A DNA stretch of 64,000 nt from assembly GCA_009667805.1 (NCBI GenBank), contig CM019067.1, positions 162,645,049-162,709,048 of the forward strand, in the 5' to 3' direction. The notes beneath the pieces were generated by a model, which was not told the DNA's origin, made no database searches, and worked only from the letters and a program-made list of their open reading frames with translations. The DNA is from Leptobrachium leishanense (lineage: Eukaryota > Chordata > Amphibia > Anura > Megophryidae). This document shows, piece by piece, positions 1 through 11,013 of the stretch; the stretch's first letter is position 1, and the number at the start of each line of letters is the position of its first letter. The position numbers were made by a program, and so were the translations under genes.

Positions 1-729
1 GCCGTCCAATGAGTTCTGCAGCATTTGGCTGAATTTGAGCAGATAATATTGCCTGAAACACTTCAGAATTCATCCTGCTGCTTTTGTCAGCAGTCACATC
101 ATCAATAAATACAAGAGAACCAGTTCCATTGGCAGCCATACATGCCCACGCCATGACACTACCACCACCATGCTTCACTGATGAGGTGGTATGCTTAGGA
201 TCATGAGCAGTTCCTTTCCTTCTCCATACTCTTCTCTTCCCATCACTCTGGTTAAAGTTGATCTTGGTCTCATCTGTCCATAGGATCTTGTTCCAGAACT
301 CTGAAGGCTTTGTTAGGTGTTGTTTGGCAAACTCTAATCTGGCCTTCCTGTTTTTGAGGCTCACCAATGGTTTACATCTTGTGGTGAACCCTCTGTATTC
401 ACTCTGGTGAAGTCTTCTCGATTGTTGACTTTGACACATATACACCTACCTCCTGGAGAATGTTCTTGAATGATCTGGCCAACTGTTGGGAAGGGTGTTT
501 TCTTCACCAGGAAAATAATTCTTCGGTCATCCACCACAGTTGTTTTCCGTTGTCTCACGGGTCTTTTGGTGTTGCTGAGTTCACCGGTGCGTTCCTTCTT
601 TTTGAGAATGTTCCAAACAGTTGTTTTGGCAACACCTAATATTCTTGCTATCTCTCTGATGGGTTTGTTTTGTTTCTACAGCCTAATGATGGCTTGCTTC
701 ACTGATAGTGAGAGCTCTTTGGATCTCAT
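1..729 (-). pseudogene. Tc1-like transposase, partial and broken
   Basis: Remnant of a cut-and-paste DDE transposase that would bind the inverted repeats and catalyse transposition at TA sites. The start ATG is at 727-729 and opens MRSKELSLSVKQAIIRL, the usual Tc1 N-terminus, followed at once by an in-frame TAG. The N-terminal helix-turn-helix segment continues as REIARILGVAKTTVWNILKK. Reading then needs at least two frame changes, near 455 and near 400, before the catalytic part resumes with WTDETKIN (first catalytic Asp, about 265-290) and later VKHGGGSVMAWACMAANGTG. The second Asp and the Glu of the DD(34/35)E triad would lie left of the window. Family assignment is secure from these motifs. 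The nonsense codon and frameshifts make this copy inactive. Confidence 0.88.
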
Positions 730-1087
730 CTTGAGAGTTGACAGCAACAGATTCCAAATGCAAATAGCACACTTGAAATGAACTCTGGGCCTTTTATCTG
801 CACAATGTAATTGGAGTAATGAGGGAATATCACACACCTGGCCATGGAACAGCTGAGAAGCCAATTGTCCCATTACCTTTGGTCCCTTAACAAGTGGGAG
901 GCACATCTGCAAACTGCTGTAAGTCCTGCACTGTTCGCCTGAGTTGGATGTACATACCCTCAAATTAAAGCTGACAGTCTGCAGTTAAAGCACATTGTGT
1001 TTGTTTCATTCCAACTCCATTGTGGTGGTGTATAGAGCCAAAGATGTTAGAATTGTGTCGCTGTCCCAATATTTCTGGACCTGACTG
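1..1087 (-). mobile_element. Tc1-like DNA transposon, cut by the left window edge
   Basis: A Tc1/mariner-superfamily element on the minus strand. Its right terminus reads CTGACTG at 1081-1087, followed by the TA expected of a Tc1 target duplication at 1088-1089. The reverse complement of this end begins CAGTCAGGTCCAGAAATATT, a typical Tc1-like inverted repeat. The left terminus lies outside the window. The transposase remnant occupies 1-729, and the stretch between 730 and 1087 is the 5' untranslated part. Confidence 0.9.
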
Positions 1088-1089
1088 TA

Positions 1090-1884
1090 TGTTTCTTGTT
1101 AATATCCTTTCTAGTTAGTAGTCTGGTTCTGCATGTTAGGTATGAAGCCATGACACAGGCAGACAAACAAATAGTGAGAGACTAAAACTACGTATAGCGG
1201 TCTTGTTGTTATATGTTATTAATTGAAATAGGTGTTTGCTAGTCTAATAATAAATATCTAAAATGTTATACCAAGTTTGAGAACAAACATTTCCAAAATA
1301 ATGAATATACATCTGTCAATAAAAAGTACACTACTTTTTGATTTAGAAAAGAAAAACACAGACGTGTAAATTAATATTGAAGTGATTTTTCCAGACATCA
1401 GACATTTTATTTTTCAAACAAGACGGTAGCAGCTACGTGCAATTCTCATCTTAGAGAAACTATACAGCGTATTGTTTCAGTGATAACAATGCAATCTAAA
1501 TATATTCAATATTTTTTGGAGTGATAGTGGTTGCCATTCTAAGATAATTCTGATAACATATTTTAGAAACTTTTGGAATAAGATTTCAGCGATTTTATGT
1601 GAGGTTTTATTCTGTCGCGTTTGAAGTTGCTACGATTTCTAATTAGACATAAAACAGTTTGTTACGATATGGATCATAATATAAATATAACAAATAAATC
1701 AATTATGCTTGCTTTAAAAGAAATGGACATTAAAATGCATAAAAATGTGCACATTCATAGAGTCTACTTATTTTTATGTTTTATAATGGTCTTGACTAGT
1801 TAATGCAAATGACTATGACAGTAAGAAAGCAAGAAAGTTTACATGGACCATCAGTAAATACCTTTAAATTTAGTAAAATGGAAA
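1090..1884. other. AT-rich stretch, nothing recognised
   Basis: AT-rich intergenic DNA between the Tc1-like element and a small hAT MITE. A 60-codon open frame at 1621-1803 has no recognisable domain or coding-like composition, and I treat it as chance. Confidence 0.6.
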
Positions 1885-1892
1885 TATTAGTG

Positions 1893-2028
1893 CAGGGGTC
1901 AGCAATCTTGGCCGTCCAGATGTTTTGGAACAATATTTTCCATGAGGCTTTAACAGCCTAATGAATAACTAAGCATCATGGGAGATGTAGTTCCAAAACA
2001 TCTGGAGGGCCAAGATTGCTGACCCCTG
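1893..2028. mobile_element. Small hAT-type MITE (136 bp)
   Basis: Inverted repeats of about 37 bp begin CAGGGGTCAGCAATCTTGG at 1893 and end with the reverse complement at 2028. Terminal CAGGG fits the hAT consensus. The flanks are TATTAGTG (1885-1892) and GATTAGTG (2029-2036), a 7-of-8 match consistent with a hAT 8-bp target duplication. It has no coding capacity, so it would have depended on a transposase made elsewhere. Confidence 0.85.
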
Positions 2029-2700
2029 GATTAGTGCCGGAAGCAGCATTCTGCAGAGCAGAAATAAAGAACGGCTTAGAAAATAATAGATTATTTAACC
2101 ATAACCTTAGTAAAGAGCTTATCGCCTATAGAAAGGAAATATATTTTTTAATGTAACTTTTAGTACCGTACTTTGATATTTTATCTACTGGCTTTGATAA
2201 TTCAAATGTAAATTTACTAATATAATGTAAATTTACTAACGTTTACAAGAACAGCAGATTGAGAAATACAAAAGTGATTTAAAGGTAATCTGAAAGCTCA
2301 TTATTTTTTATGTTAGATGTGTAGGGATAGCATAATAGTAATAATAATAATATTAGCTTTATAATGATGTATTTATTTATATATAGAGTGCCAGTAGATT
2401 CTGCAGCACTGTACAAGAGAATACACTATTTTCAAGATGGCCAAGTCTTATATTCATAAATCCCAAACAAATGCCTTCCATCTAAAAAAAATATTGCCTT
2501 TATTCAGCAATCAGTCCTTACAGCAGACTTTATGACATAACGAACATATCAAAACAAATGGAAAATCCTGTTATACCACAGTGACTTACGCACTTATAAA
2601 TCCCTTACTATACCACTGAGCAACACAGCAAGCTGTATCCAGTATATTAAGCGCATAGTGACCAGGCGGTTTTACCACTGTCTGCCTGAAAGTACTCACT
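2029..2700. other. AT-rich stretch with a LINE-tail-like scrap
   Basis: Mostly unrecognised AT-rich DNA. A short (AAT)n tract lies near 2335-2355. About 2370-2425 resembles the 3' end of the L2/Rex-type LINE tails seen at 21.8, 23.3 and 55.3 kb (a block like CTGCAGCACTGTACA), in reverse orientation. Confidence 0.4.
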
Positions 2701-2706
2701 GCTACC

Positions 2707-2832
2707 TGAGCCCTGATTGGGCAAAGTCCTGCGACTGACCTGGACTTTGCCCAATCAGGGCTCTAATTCAAAATTGAGCCTTGATTGGGCAAAGTCCAGG
2801 TCAGGCGTAGGACTTTGCCCAATCAGGGCTCA
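2707..2832. repeat. Two consecutive hairpins around one 22-bp motif
   Basis: GAGCCCTGATTGGGCAAAGT and its reverse complement alternate four times (about 2707, 2739, 2778 and 2809), producing two successive stem-loops. A further palindrome at about 2936-2984 pairs AGGTCTCCTACATGTACCGG with its near complement. The element family is not recognised. The hairpin pattern suggests a foldback MITE or its tandem partial copy. Confidence 0.6.
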
Positions 2833-3012
2833 GAGGAGCCGCGGCCAGACGGAGAAGCAGAAGGACTGGAGGAACAGGAGGCCAGGACAGAAACAGGACA
2901 GGTGAGGTACGGGGGCTGGGGGGCTGCAGCCACAGGTCTCCTACATGTACCGGCAGCTGCCGGTACATTTAGGAGAACTGTGAACACATTTTGCAGGTTT
3001 GACTCCCATTGA

Positions 3013-3102
3013 TTAACATTGTGTTCGAGTTCGTATTCGAACATTTGGGCTGTTCTAATGTTTGAATACAAACCGAACACAGGGGTGTTCAGTCCATCAC
3101 TA
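3013..3102. mobile_element. Terminal fragment of the TAGGGATGAGC hAT family
   Basis: The pattern of alternating TTCGAAC and GTTCG blocks ending in GGTGTTCAGTCCATCACTA matches the end of the hAT element that closes at 43970. Only this end is visible and the opposite terminus was not found, so it is a truncated or rearranged copy. Confidence 0.6.
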
Positions 3103-3224
3103 ATTTTATATGTGACAAATGGACAATGCCATTGCTTTAGAGCAAAAACAATAAAAAATAAAAATCATTCTTTTATATTTGTTTGCGTGTCTGTTTTTTT
3201 TTACATGAGATTTTACAAAATTTG

Positions 3225-3348
3225 TTTGCAGCAAATTAATTTAATTTGCTTTTGGGCTGCAGATCAGCATACCAAGATATCTCGATATCGGGGCACCAGA
3301 TGGTGCCTTTGAAGCCCGATATATCTCTATCGGTAGTGAAGGGGTTAA
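3225..3348. mobile_element. piggyBac-type MITE, right-end fragment
   Basis: Ends CGGTAGTGAAGGGG followed by TTAA at 3345-3348, the shared right end of the TTAA-flanked MITEs in this window. The inner part, with GATATCTCGATATC-like blocks and GCTTTTGGGCTGCAG, matches the copy at 5115-5587. The left half is missing. Confidence 0.6.
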
Positions 3349-5110
3349 TTTCATGAGCCGCTGCAAGGCCTACACTGCAGGGTATTTAAATGCAGCAGAT
3401 GAAAGGGTGTGTTGGCTGTAATTTAGGAAATGTATTAATTATTATAATTAAATGTTATATTTTGTCTATTGTTAAAACCTAGTTAGTATTATGACTCTTT
3501 TCCTGGATCCTTCACCTAGATTCATATTTAACTTTTTGCTCTTTTCCAGTTCCCCACCAACCCTCTGACTATTGTTTTTTTCCTCTGTTTCTTTCAATCC
3601 CCTGTGGGTATGTCCTGCCATTAACCCAACCATACTAAGGACCAATAATATGAATATGCCCCTTTTATCATTTTGTATACTCAGCCGTTAGCATGCACAG
3701 ATAATTTTTCTAGCATTCGGCACTAACAAACAGTGTGGCTAAATATGTTGGGGTATTTCATATAATTGCCCACCTCCTTCTCATTAACGCAGTTGGGGTT
3801 TGCTGATTTTTCCCAAATCCCTCAATAACATACCTTCAAATGACTTTATTTTTGCATTGGTAGTTGTATGTCATGGTCAGAATAAGGGATGATTGTGACA
3901 TTATCACACACAACAGTGAAAATTCTTTTTACTACTACAAATAACACCGAAACCAAAAAGCACTGATCGGACCACAATTACAACTGTATATTATTATTTA
4001 AATTTAAGGCTTGTTGGAACAAATAGGAATGTTGAAAAGTTAAGCCAGCAAACATTCTACAAGGAAATACTGTTATGATTTCCTATTAATACATTATTAA
4101 TCTTTGAAAATATCCTCTCACATATGAGCAGCTGTCAGTCACAATATAATCTTTTTCTATGAATAACAATCATAATTACTGAAGGACAGGAATCAGCCTG
4201 CATATATAAATAAAACGGCATTGAAAATAAAAACCATGAATAAATATAATGATTCAACATAGAATAATGCATAATAAAAAATCACCTGATGACAGGTAGT
4301 AATAAATATACAACTCAGTATGAAAGGATTTATTATACACTCCTACAAAATAAAGGACTGCATAAAATAATGTGAGTAACCATTCTTGCAGATAGCAAAG
4401 AGCAAAACATAATATTACAATTTAACTATTTGAGAAATTTCAAAAGATTTTTAGTAGCTTTATGACCAAAGTTCAACACTCACAACTACTAAGAAAATGT
4501 TCAAAAAGTTTAAAATGACAGAAAACCCAACGCCTCCAATGCCAGGTTTACCATAAAACCATTGGGAGGAACCAATGGTGTTACCATTTTAACTCTAGGG
4601 ATGTATTCTGGAGCCCATTTGCAAATTATTATTTTTTTAGCTATAAACAACATAAATTCATTCATCCAGAGTATGTTCAGATCAAGTTAAGTCGGTCTCT
4701 AGCACTTCATAGAGTTTTTGAAGATTGAGTTAACTCGATCATTGTAGTGAAAGAGATAATCCCAGGCATGTACATTTTAAATACTTTTTTAGTGTCTATA
4801 TTATTGTACAATAAGGTGCTTATGCTGGGACTGTTTCATTTTTTTTTTGTCTCGCGCTCATCCTTCTAGTAATACAGAATAAAGAATGGGAATAATGCTC
4901 ACCTTTTTTTTAGTAGATCTGTACTGTAATTTCTAAATTACTCAGGGAAACAGGGTAAGAGGACCCACAGATATTTGAAGAAGAGGGACCCAACACTCTA
5001 AGATAATGATAGAGCCATGTTTGTTTGGCACTCAGATAAAATAAGGTCCATAAATAAAATCCACGTTGTCAGAAATCTAATGCTATGGAAGTATTTGAGA
5101 AAGTTGTGAT
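3349..5110. other. Unrecognised AT-rich DNA
   Basis: About 1.76 kb of low-GC sequence without a recognisable element, RNA gene or convincing exon. Open frames are short and look random. Confidence 0.55.
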
Positions 5111-5114
5111 TATG

Positions 5115-5587
5115 CCCCTCACTACTGAGATCGAGATATCTCAGGCGTCAAAGGTCCCATCCAGTGCCCCGATATTGAGATATCTCGATCTGGTTATATG
5201 CAGCCCAAAAGCAAATGAAATTTGTTTGCAGCAAACAAATTTAGTTTGCTTTTGGGTTGCAGAAGGTAACTCCAAAGGCATAGCCCTGTGGGTATAATTC
5301 CCGAAGAGCTAAAACTGTGTAAAATCATATGATGAATGCCTTATCAGACTTTCAGCAGCTGATTGAGGGGAAAAAAAAGAAGAAAATAGACCAGCAGCTC
5401 AAACTGCTGTAACTCAGTTTGGCAGCAGATGGTGCCATCTACTGGCCAAAATAGATTATTTACAGTAAGAAATACAATGGGTATATGCTCAAATACTTCT
5501 TAATGTATAATTAATTAAAATGATTTTTCAAAAAACCACTGGTTCCTGACAAAGTTTTTTTTGAAAATCACTTGGTAGTGAGGGGGT
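5115..5587. mobile_element. piggyBac-type MITE
   Basis: Left end CCCCTCACTACTGAG and right end CTTGGTAGTGAGGGGG, followed by TTAA, form an imperfect terminal inverted repeat. Internal landmarks (GATATCTCGATC blocks, GCAGCAGATGGTGCCATCTACTGGCC) recur in the copies at 3.3 and 53.9 kb. TTAA flanks and CCC-starting ends fit piggyBac-like MITEs. Kolobok, another TTAA-duplicating group, is an alternative. Confidence 0.65.
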
Positions 5588-6196
5588 TAAGGAGGCTGGT
5601 AAAGAAATGAAAAAGAATAAGTATAAATAAACATAAATTAAATGAGAAGGAACTAAATACATTGAGAGCATTACAAGAAGATACTAGTTTAGTGATTAAA
5701 CCTGCAGACAAGGGTGGGGGATTGTACAGATGGCAACATAGTATTATGAACAGGAATGTTTAAGACAACTTGATCACTCAGGATTGTATAGAAAATTAAT
5801 AAAAGACCCTTTAGATGAGATGAGAAATTCTCTATTAAATCTATTGGACATAGGTAGAAATAAACGGATAATAAACAAGAAGGAATTTGAATATTTGGTT
5901 GTGTATTTACCCAAGAACCCCCACTTTTTATGCTTTACCTAAAATACATAAAGACAGACACAACCCCCAGGGAGCCCCATAGTCTCGGGAATAAATTGAT
6001 CTCATCGCAACTTTCTGAATACTTACACATTTTATTACAACCCATAGATAAAATTACAAAAGCATATTGAAAGGCTACTACAGAAAGGTTAAATATTTTA
6101 AAAGGACTCCAGGGGGTGACAGATATTGACTAGTGACTTGCAATGTAGGATCACTGTATACTATTGTAGAGCACTCTAAGTACCCTTAGTAGTCTT

Positions 6197-8335
6197 AGAA
6201 ACATAGAAACATAGAAAAATGTCAGCAGATAAGAACCTTTCGGCCCATCTAGTCTGCCCAATTACATGGATACTTTACCTGGATTTATCTTTTGTTTAGG
6301 ATAGTCTTATGCTTATCCCATGCTTGCTTAAATTCAATTACTGTTTTGGCCTCTACCACTTCTACTGGAAGGCTGTTCCATCCACCACCCTTTCAGTAAA
6401 ATAATGCTTCCTGATGTTACTTTTAAACCTTTGCCCCTCTAATCTAAGACTATGTCCTCTTGTTTTGCTATTTTGTTTCTATTTAAATATACTCCCTTCC
6501 TCTACCTTGTGGATTCCCTTTACGTATTTAAATGTTTCTATCATATCTCCTCTGTCTCGTCTTTTTTCCAAGCTGTACATGTTAAGATCATTAAGCCTTT
6601 CCTGGTAACTTTTCTCCTTCAAGCCGTACACCATTTTAGTAGCCCTTCTCTGAACTCTCTCTAAGATGTTTATATCCTTCTGGAGATACAGTCTCCAGTA
6701 CTGCACACAGTACTCCAAGTGAGGTCTCACCAGTGCTCTGTACAGTGGCATGAGCACTTCCCTTTTCCTACTGCTAAAAACTCTCACTACACAACCAAGC
6801 ATTCTGCTAGCATTTCCTGCTGCTCTATTACATTGACTACTTACCCTTAGATCCTCTGCAATAATAACCCCTAAATCCCTTTCCTCAGATGTTGAGGTTA
6901 GGACTGTATCAAATATTCTATATTCAGCCCTTGGGTTTTTACGTCCCAGGTGCATTATCTTGCACTTATCCACATTAAAACTCAATTGCCACAGCTCCGA
7001 CCATTTTTTTAGTTTACCTAAATCATTTGTCATTTGGCTGATCCCTCAAGGAACGTCAACCCTGTTGCAAATCTTTGTGTCATCAGCAAAAAGACATACT
7101 TTTCCCTTAATACCTTCTGCAATATCACTAATAAAAATATTAAATAGAATGGGTCCAAGTACTGACCCCTGAGGTACCCCACTGGTAACAAGACCTTGCG
7201 CCGAATAAACTCCATTTACCACAACCCTCTGTTGCCTGTCACTCAGCCACTGCATAATCCATTCAACAATATTGGAATCCAAGCTCAAAGATTGCAATTT
7301 ATTGATAAGCCTTCTATGCGGAACAGTATCAAAAGCCTTACTGAAATCTAAATAAGCAATGTCTACTGCACCACCTGTGTCTATTATTTTTGTTACCCAA
7401 TCAAAAAAATCAATAAGATTAGTTTGGCATGATCTCCCTGAGGTAAACCCATGTTGTTTCTGATCCTGTAATCTATGTGCTTTTAGATGTTCAACAATCC
7501 TTTCCTTTAACATGGTTTCCATTAATTTCCCCACTACTGACGTAAGACTAACTGGCCTATAGTTCCCTGATTCCTTCCTACTACCCTTCTTGTAAATGGG
7601 CACAACATTTGCTAATTTCCAGTCTTCTGGGATGACTCCCATTAGCAAGGATTGGTTAAATAAATCTGTTAACGGTTTTGCTATTACATCAATGAGCTCT
7701 TTTAATAATTTAGGGTGGATCCCATCAGGCCCCATTGACTTATTTTTCTTTAGACAGCTGCTGTAGAACCTCCTCCTCTGTAAACTCGTATTTAAATGTC
7801 TCTTTAGTGTTTCCTCCTAACTGAGATCCCTTTCCTTCCTTTTCTTCTGCAAAGACTGAACAAAAATATTCATTGAGGCAGTCAGCGAGACTTTCATCCT
7901 CTTCTACATACCTTCCTTCCTTTGTTTTTAATCTAACTAATCCTTGTTTTACTTTTCTTTTCTCGTTTATGTATCTAAAAAATGTTTTGTCCCCCTTTTT
8001 TACTGACTGAGCTATTTTCTCTTCTGCGTGTGCTTTGGAAGCTCTTATAAATTGCTTTGCCTCTTTCTGCCTAATCTTATAGATTTGCCTATCTTCTTCA
8101 CTCTGAGTTTTTTTATAATTATTGAATGCTGTCTTTTTGTTCCTCACTATTTTGGCCACTTCTGCAGAGTACCACAGTGGTTTCTTCCCTTTTTTGTTTT
8201 TGCTAACAAGCCGAATGCAATTGCCTGTGGCCTTCAATAATGCTTCCTTTAAATAATCCCATTTCTCCTGAACTCCCTTTAAACTCCTCCAGTCTGATAA
8301 TGACTCCTTCACACAAAATCTCATTTTGAAGCCAT
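6197..8335 (-). mobile_element. CR1-clade LINE, 5'-truncated, inserted in the PLE
   Basis: A non-LTR retrotransposon on the minus strand. Its 3' end at about 6197 carries the short repeat AGAAACATAGAAACATAG (plus-strand reading). It is truncated near 8335. Penelope-like coding sequence lies on both sides, so this LINE arrived later. A second copy of the same family sits at 40693-42192. Confidence 0.88.
6479..8324 (-). pseudogene. CR1-type ORF2 reverse transcriptase, nearly intact but inactive
   Basis: The endonuclease-proximal linker, reverse transcriptase and C-terminal region of a CR1 ORF2. Linker segment: 8324-7740. RT domain: MGPDGIHPKLLKEL, KLANVVPIYKKG, NYRPVSLTSVVGKLME, AYLDFSKAFDTVPHRRL, SGVPQGSVLGPILFNIF, with the catalytic FADD near 7075-7090. 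C-terminal part: WQLSFNVDKCKIMHLGR and [19 protein letters not shown]. Breaks are few: a one-base frame change near 7745-7755 just before MGPDG, and one in-frame TGA at 7046-7048. The second copy reads GGA at that codon, so this is a single substitution. The endonuclease domain is missing through 5' truncation. Confidence 0.9.
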
Positions 8336-8520
8336 AATTTATTTTTTAGAAAATAGTGATAATGTATCAGGACACCAAAATATTTTTATTATAGATGGAA
8401 TTAAAAGGATCTTAACCAATAACTATTTTTGGTTTAAAGATAGTTTTTACTTACAACAGGTCATAGTAGCAATGGGTTCTAAAGTAGCACAAAGCTACTC
8501 TAATTTATTTATGTCTTTAA

Positions 8521-8947
8521 GGCTGGGGTCAGACCAGCGCACTTTTAACGTGCGTTCTGGCGCACATAATTACGGCCGCACTAGCAGCAGATGACAGGCA
8601 ATGACGGCCAATATACGATGTACGGCCGCACAAAAGTCCGGCCGTGCAACGCAAGTGGAATTTGAACGCATTTTTCTGAGAACGCTGAACCGCTAGTACT
8701 GACGTACTGAGTGCGCAGCTGCGGCATAGCGGCGTGTTTGCGTGATTAGGAGATGTCAGACGCTGCTAATGTCCAGCCTACATAACGTCCAGACGCAAAA
8801 AGAGTTTTATTGACGATCCGTACAAAATCACGCCCGAAAATGCGCGTCGTCTGACCGTTTTTGCGCATTCCGTGAAAAAATACATCAATGCGTTCGGACG
8901 CACTTTTTCACGTTTGCGGGGAAAAATGCTTTCGTCTGACCCTAGCC
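8521..8947. mobile_element. Harbinger-type MITE, copy 1
   Basis: Starts GGCTGGGGTCAGAC and ends GTCTGACCCTAGCC, an inverted repeat shared by six ~425-440-bp copies in this window. It interrupts the PLE reading frame. The flanks are TTAA on the left and TTA on the right, consistent with a 3-bp TWA duplication as in PIF/Harbinger. The interior is CpG-rich and has no coding capacity. Confidence 0.8.
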
Positions 8948-9699
8948 TTAGGGAGGATAATTTTATATCTTTAAGAAACTGTCAGGAACAAATCATTACT
9001 TACCAACGCTATATTTATGTTTTTTTTTTTAATATGGAACGATTCTGAGCATTTACTTTGATAAGGGAGCAGCGAGGTGCAAAACATTTTTAAAAAGTAT
9101 CGGTATATATTGAAACAGGATGAAGATTTAGCTAAATTACTCCCAGAAAATCCAAAAATTACTTTTAGGGTGCACCTAAGAACAAAAATAAATTGGTTAA
9201 AAGTTACACTAAAGCATGACAAGAATTGGTAAACTAAAGATAAAGGGTTTTATTACTGTGGCTTATGAATTTGTTGCGCAGGAGCACAAAAACAAGGGAT
9301 TTTGATAAAGTCAAAAAATACCAGTCTATGGACACAAAAAATGATATGATAATGACCTCTAAAACTCCAGTGCCTTTGTAGCTAAAGATTGTGGGCCAAA
9401 TTTTAGACAATTGAGTGTGAGAGTCAACAAACATGTCCGCAACATTAAATACCCTGTAGGAATACTATAAGTGTAGTCATTGTCCATGTGCAGACTATTA
9501 TATAAAACCAGTTACTCTGTAGGATATAAGTAAAACATGTTTTAAAACTTTATTATCATGCTGATATTAAATTAAATAAATCAAAATCAATATTTAGACC
9601 ATGGGGCAAAGGCTTTTAACTGATATGATATCTTCATTTCTCCCCTCCCCATTTTCTTTATATAATCCTCTCCTCTCCAACGTAGAAAAGTAGAACGCA

Positions 9700-10045
9700 G
9701 ATAACAAACCTTTTCTAAATACTGACAAAACGGTTACAGTGCTCTTTGGAACATCACCTAAACTAAATAAATTACAGACTTCTCATCTATGTGTCAGGAC
9801 AAAATCAAATGGCACGCTGACCACAGTCACTTCTCTCAAATATCTAGGTATGTGGTTAGACCCAAATCTATCTTTTGGCCCCCACATCGAAAAACTCTCA
9901 TCTAAACTCTACCCCAAACTAGGTGCCCTGTACAGAGACAAATCCTGCCTGAGCCCCGCGGTAAGAAAGCAGATTGTACAACAAATGCTTATGCGGCTAT
10001 TGAATACGGAGATGTAGTGTATGCAGCTGAACAGCAGCTGATCCG
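9700..10045 (+). pseudogene. LINE reverse transcriptase C-terminal remnant
   Basis: Translation gives KTVTVLFGTSPKL, then SLKYLGMWLDPNLSFGPHI and YRDKSCLSPAVRKQIVQQML. This order (the LFG block, YLGxWLD, RxKSCxSxxxRKxIVxxxxxP) is typical of the region just after the RT catalytic core in L2/Rex/CR1-type LINEs. Just after QQML a one-base deletion near 9998-10005 shifts the frame. In the other frame YGDVVYAA continues the expected motif. The upstream RT core is absent, so only a 5'-truncated scrap remains. Confidence 0.7.
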
Positions 10046-10109
10046 ATCCGACCCAATAATAAAATCGGATCAGATCGGATCCAATATTTTCTGAGTGGAT
10101 TTAAAAAAA

Positions 10110-10545
10110 AAAAAGAGCCACAAAACCACCGAAATTATAGAATACAATACTCTCAGCCGTTTCTTGGTGTATTTTTTAATCAAATGCGTTTAAGCCTGTG
10201 GAGTTATGGGTTCGATCCCACCGAGCAACCTCTCCAGTAAGTGTCCTTGGCAAGACACCTAACGGTACATATTCACCACCCAGGACATACTTGAAAATGA
10301 GAGAAATCTCAATGTATCCTTCCTGGTAAAATCCTTTCACAAAAAAAAAAAATAATAGGTTTGAGCCTATAATTTCGGTGGTTCTCCTGCTTTCTTTTTT
10401 CTTCCGGCGGCTTTCCAGCAGCTTTTTCCCGCACGCCGGGGATCCTGCGGTGAATGTAGAGTTCACCGGAGGTTGGGTACATTTGATTCCCCAAAGTGGA
10501 ATGATAGAGCACCGAAATGTTGGCGGCATTTCGGTGCTGTGTGAA
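10110..10545. mobile_element. Foldback MITE with nested SINE
   Basis: ACCACCGAAATTATAG near 10120-10140 is mirrored by CTATAATTTCGGTGGT near 10368-10385, with a further CCGAAATGTTGGCGGCATTTCGG palindrome core near 10511-10533. It ends close to GAATAACCCC near 10545, resembling the GGGTTATTC family. A 5'-truncated SINE lies inside. Exact termini are unclear. Confidence 0.45.
10190..10350 (+). mobile_element. tRNA-derived SINE, 5'-truncated copy
   Basis: Starts at GCCTGTGGAGTTATGGGTTC, retains a Pol III B-box-like GGTTCGATCCC and ends in the LINE-shared tail TGTATCCTTCCTGGTAAAAT followed by an A-run. The A-box half is missing compared with the copy at 11705-11905. Confidence 0.75.
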
Positions 10546-10835
10546 TAACCCCTATAGTGAGTATATTTTCTACATATGTATTTTCTGTGTTAATCTGTAT
10601 ACTTGTGCTTTGTTTTTAATATCTTGCATTTATTACTTTGTATTCCTGTAACGACTGTAACAATTCAATGTTCTTGAACCCAGGACATACTTTAAAACGA
10701 GTTTAATATCAATGTATCCTTCCTGGTAAAACACTTTATAAATAAATAATGTTTACGCAGCCTTTTAATTCCCATGAAAGGTCCCTGTGGGTCTGAACCA
10801 TGTATATTTGAAAAATTTGTTATTAACTATCAGAG

Positions 10836-11013
10836 TTATTCAGAGAACGGTGAAAACCAGAAGAACTTTTGGAGAAGTGAAAATTCTAGGTCAAAATAGC
10901 CGATTTGGAAAGTGAGATAAATGGGCGAATTTTACTGGTTTGGCTATTTTGACCTAGAATTTTCACGTCTCCAAAAGTTCTCCTGGTTTTCACCTTTATC
11001 TGAATAACCCTAT
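10836..11013. mobile_element. GGGTTATTC-family MITE (about 178 bp)
   Basis: Near-palindromic element. AGAGTTATTCAGAGAACGG at the left is mirrored by TATCTGAATAACCCT at the right, and GAAAATTCTAGGTCAAAATA is mirrored by TATTTTGACCTAGAATTTTC. Related copies occur at 15.45-16.39 and 23.40-23.58 kb. No clear target duplication was seen. Confidence 0.7.

Larger units (their letters stand above)
5655..9540 (+). pseudogene. Penelope-like reverse transcriptase remnant
   Basis: PLE proteins combine a telomerase-related reverse transcriptase with a GIY-YIG endonuclease. Visible motifs in order: VIKPADKGGG near 5695; then, across frame breaks, KNPHFL and a GSPIVSGI-like block near 5975-5990 (the PLE PGRPIVSGI signature); an LYT-like catalytic neighbourhood near 6155; then, after the CR1 insertion, FYLQQVIVAMGSKVAQSYSN near 8440-8510 (family form GTAMGxxxAPSYANLFM); ILKQDEDLAKLLPENPKITF near 9110-9165; and YKCSHCPC near 9468, resembling the Cys-rich linker before the endonuclease. 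No GIY-YIG block is seen. There are several stops and frameshifts, so the copy is dead. Confidence 0.75.
5640..9600 (+). mobile_element. Penelope-like retroelement, decayed and interrupted twice
   Basis: Coding pieces of a Penelope-like element (PLE) appear in order on the plus strand at about 5655-6180, 8350-8520 and 8948-9540. The gaps are filled by a CR1 LINE (about 6197-8335) and a Harbinger MITE (8521-8947). Neither PLE terminus is defined. Reading order and motif spacing agree with one original element broken by two later insertions. Confidence 0.75.
9640..10747 (+). mobile_element. L2/Rex-type LINE 3' fragment with SINE-like tail
   Basis: Coding remnant at about 9700-10045 followed, after an inserted MITE region (about 10100-10545), by a 3' untranslated tail at about 10676-10747. 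That tail contains CCCAGGACATAC and TGTATCCTTCCTGGTAAAA and ends in TTTATAAATAAATAA. The same tail closes the tRNA-derived SINEs at 10.2, 11.7 and 21.7-22.4 kb. I infer it belongs to the LINE whose machinery moved those SINEs. Confidence 0.65.
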
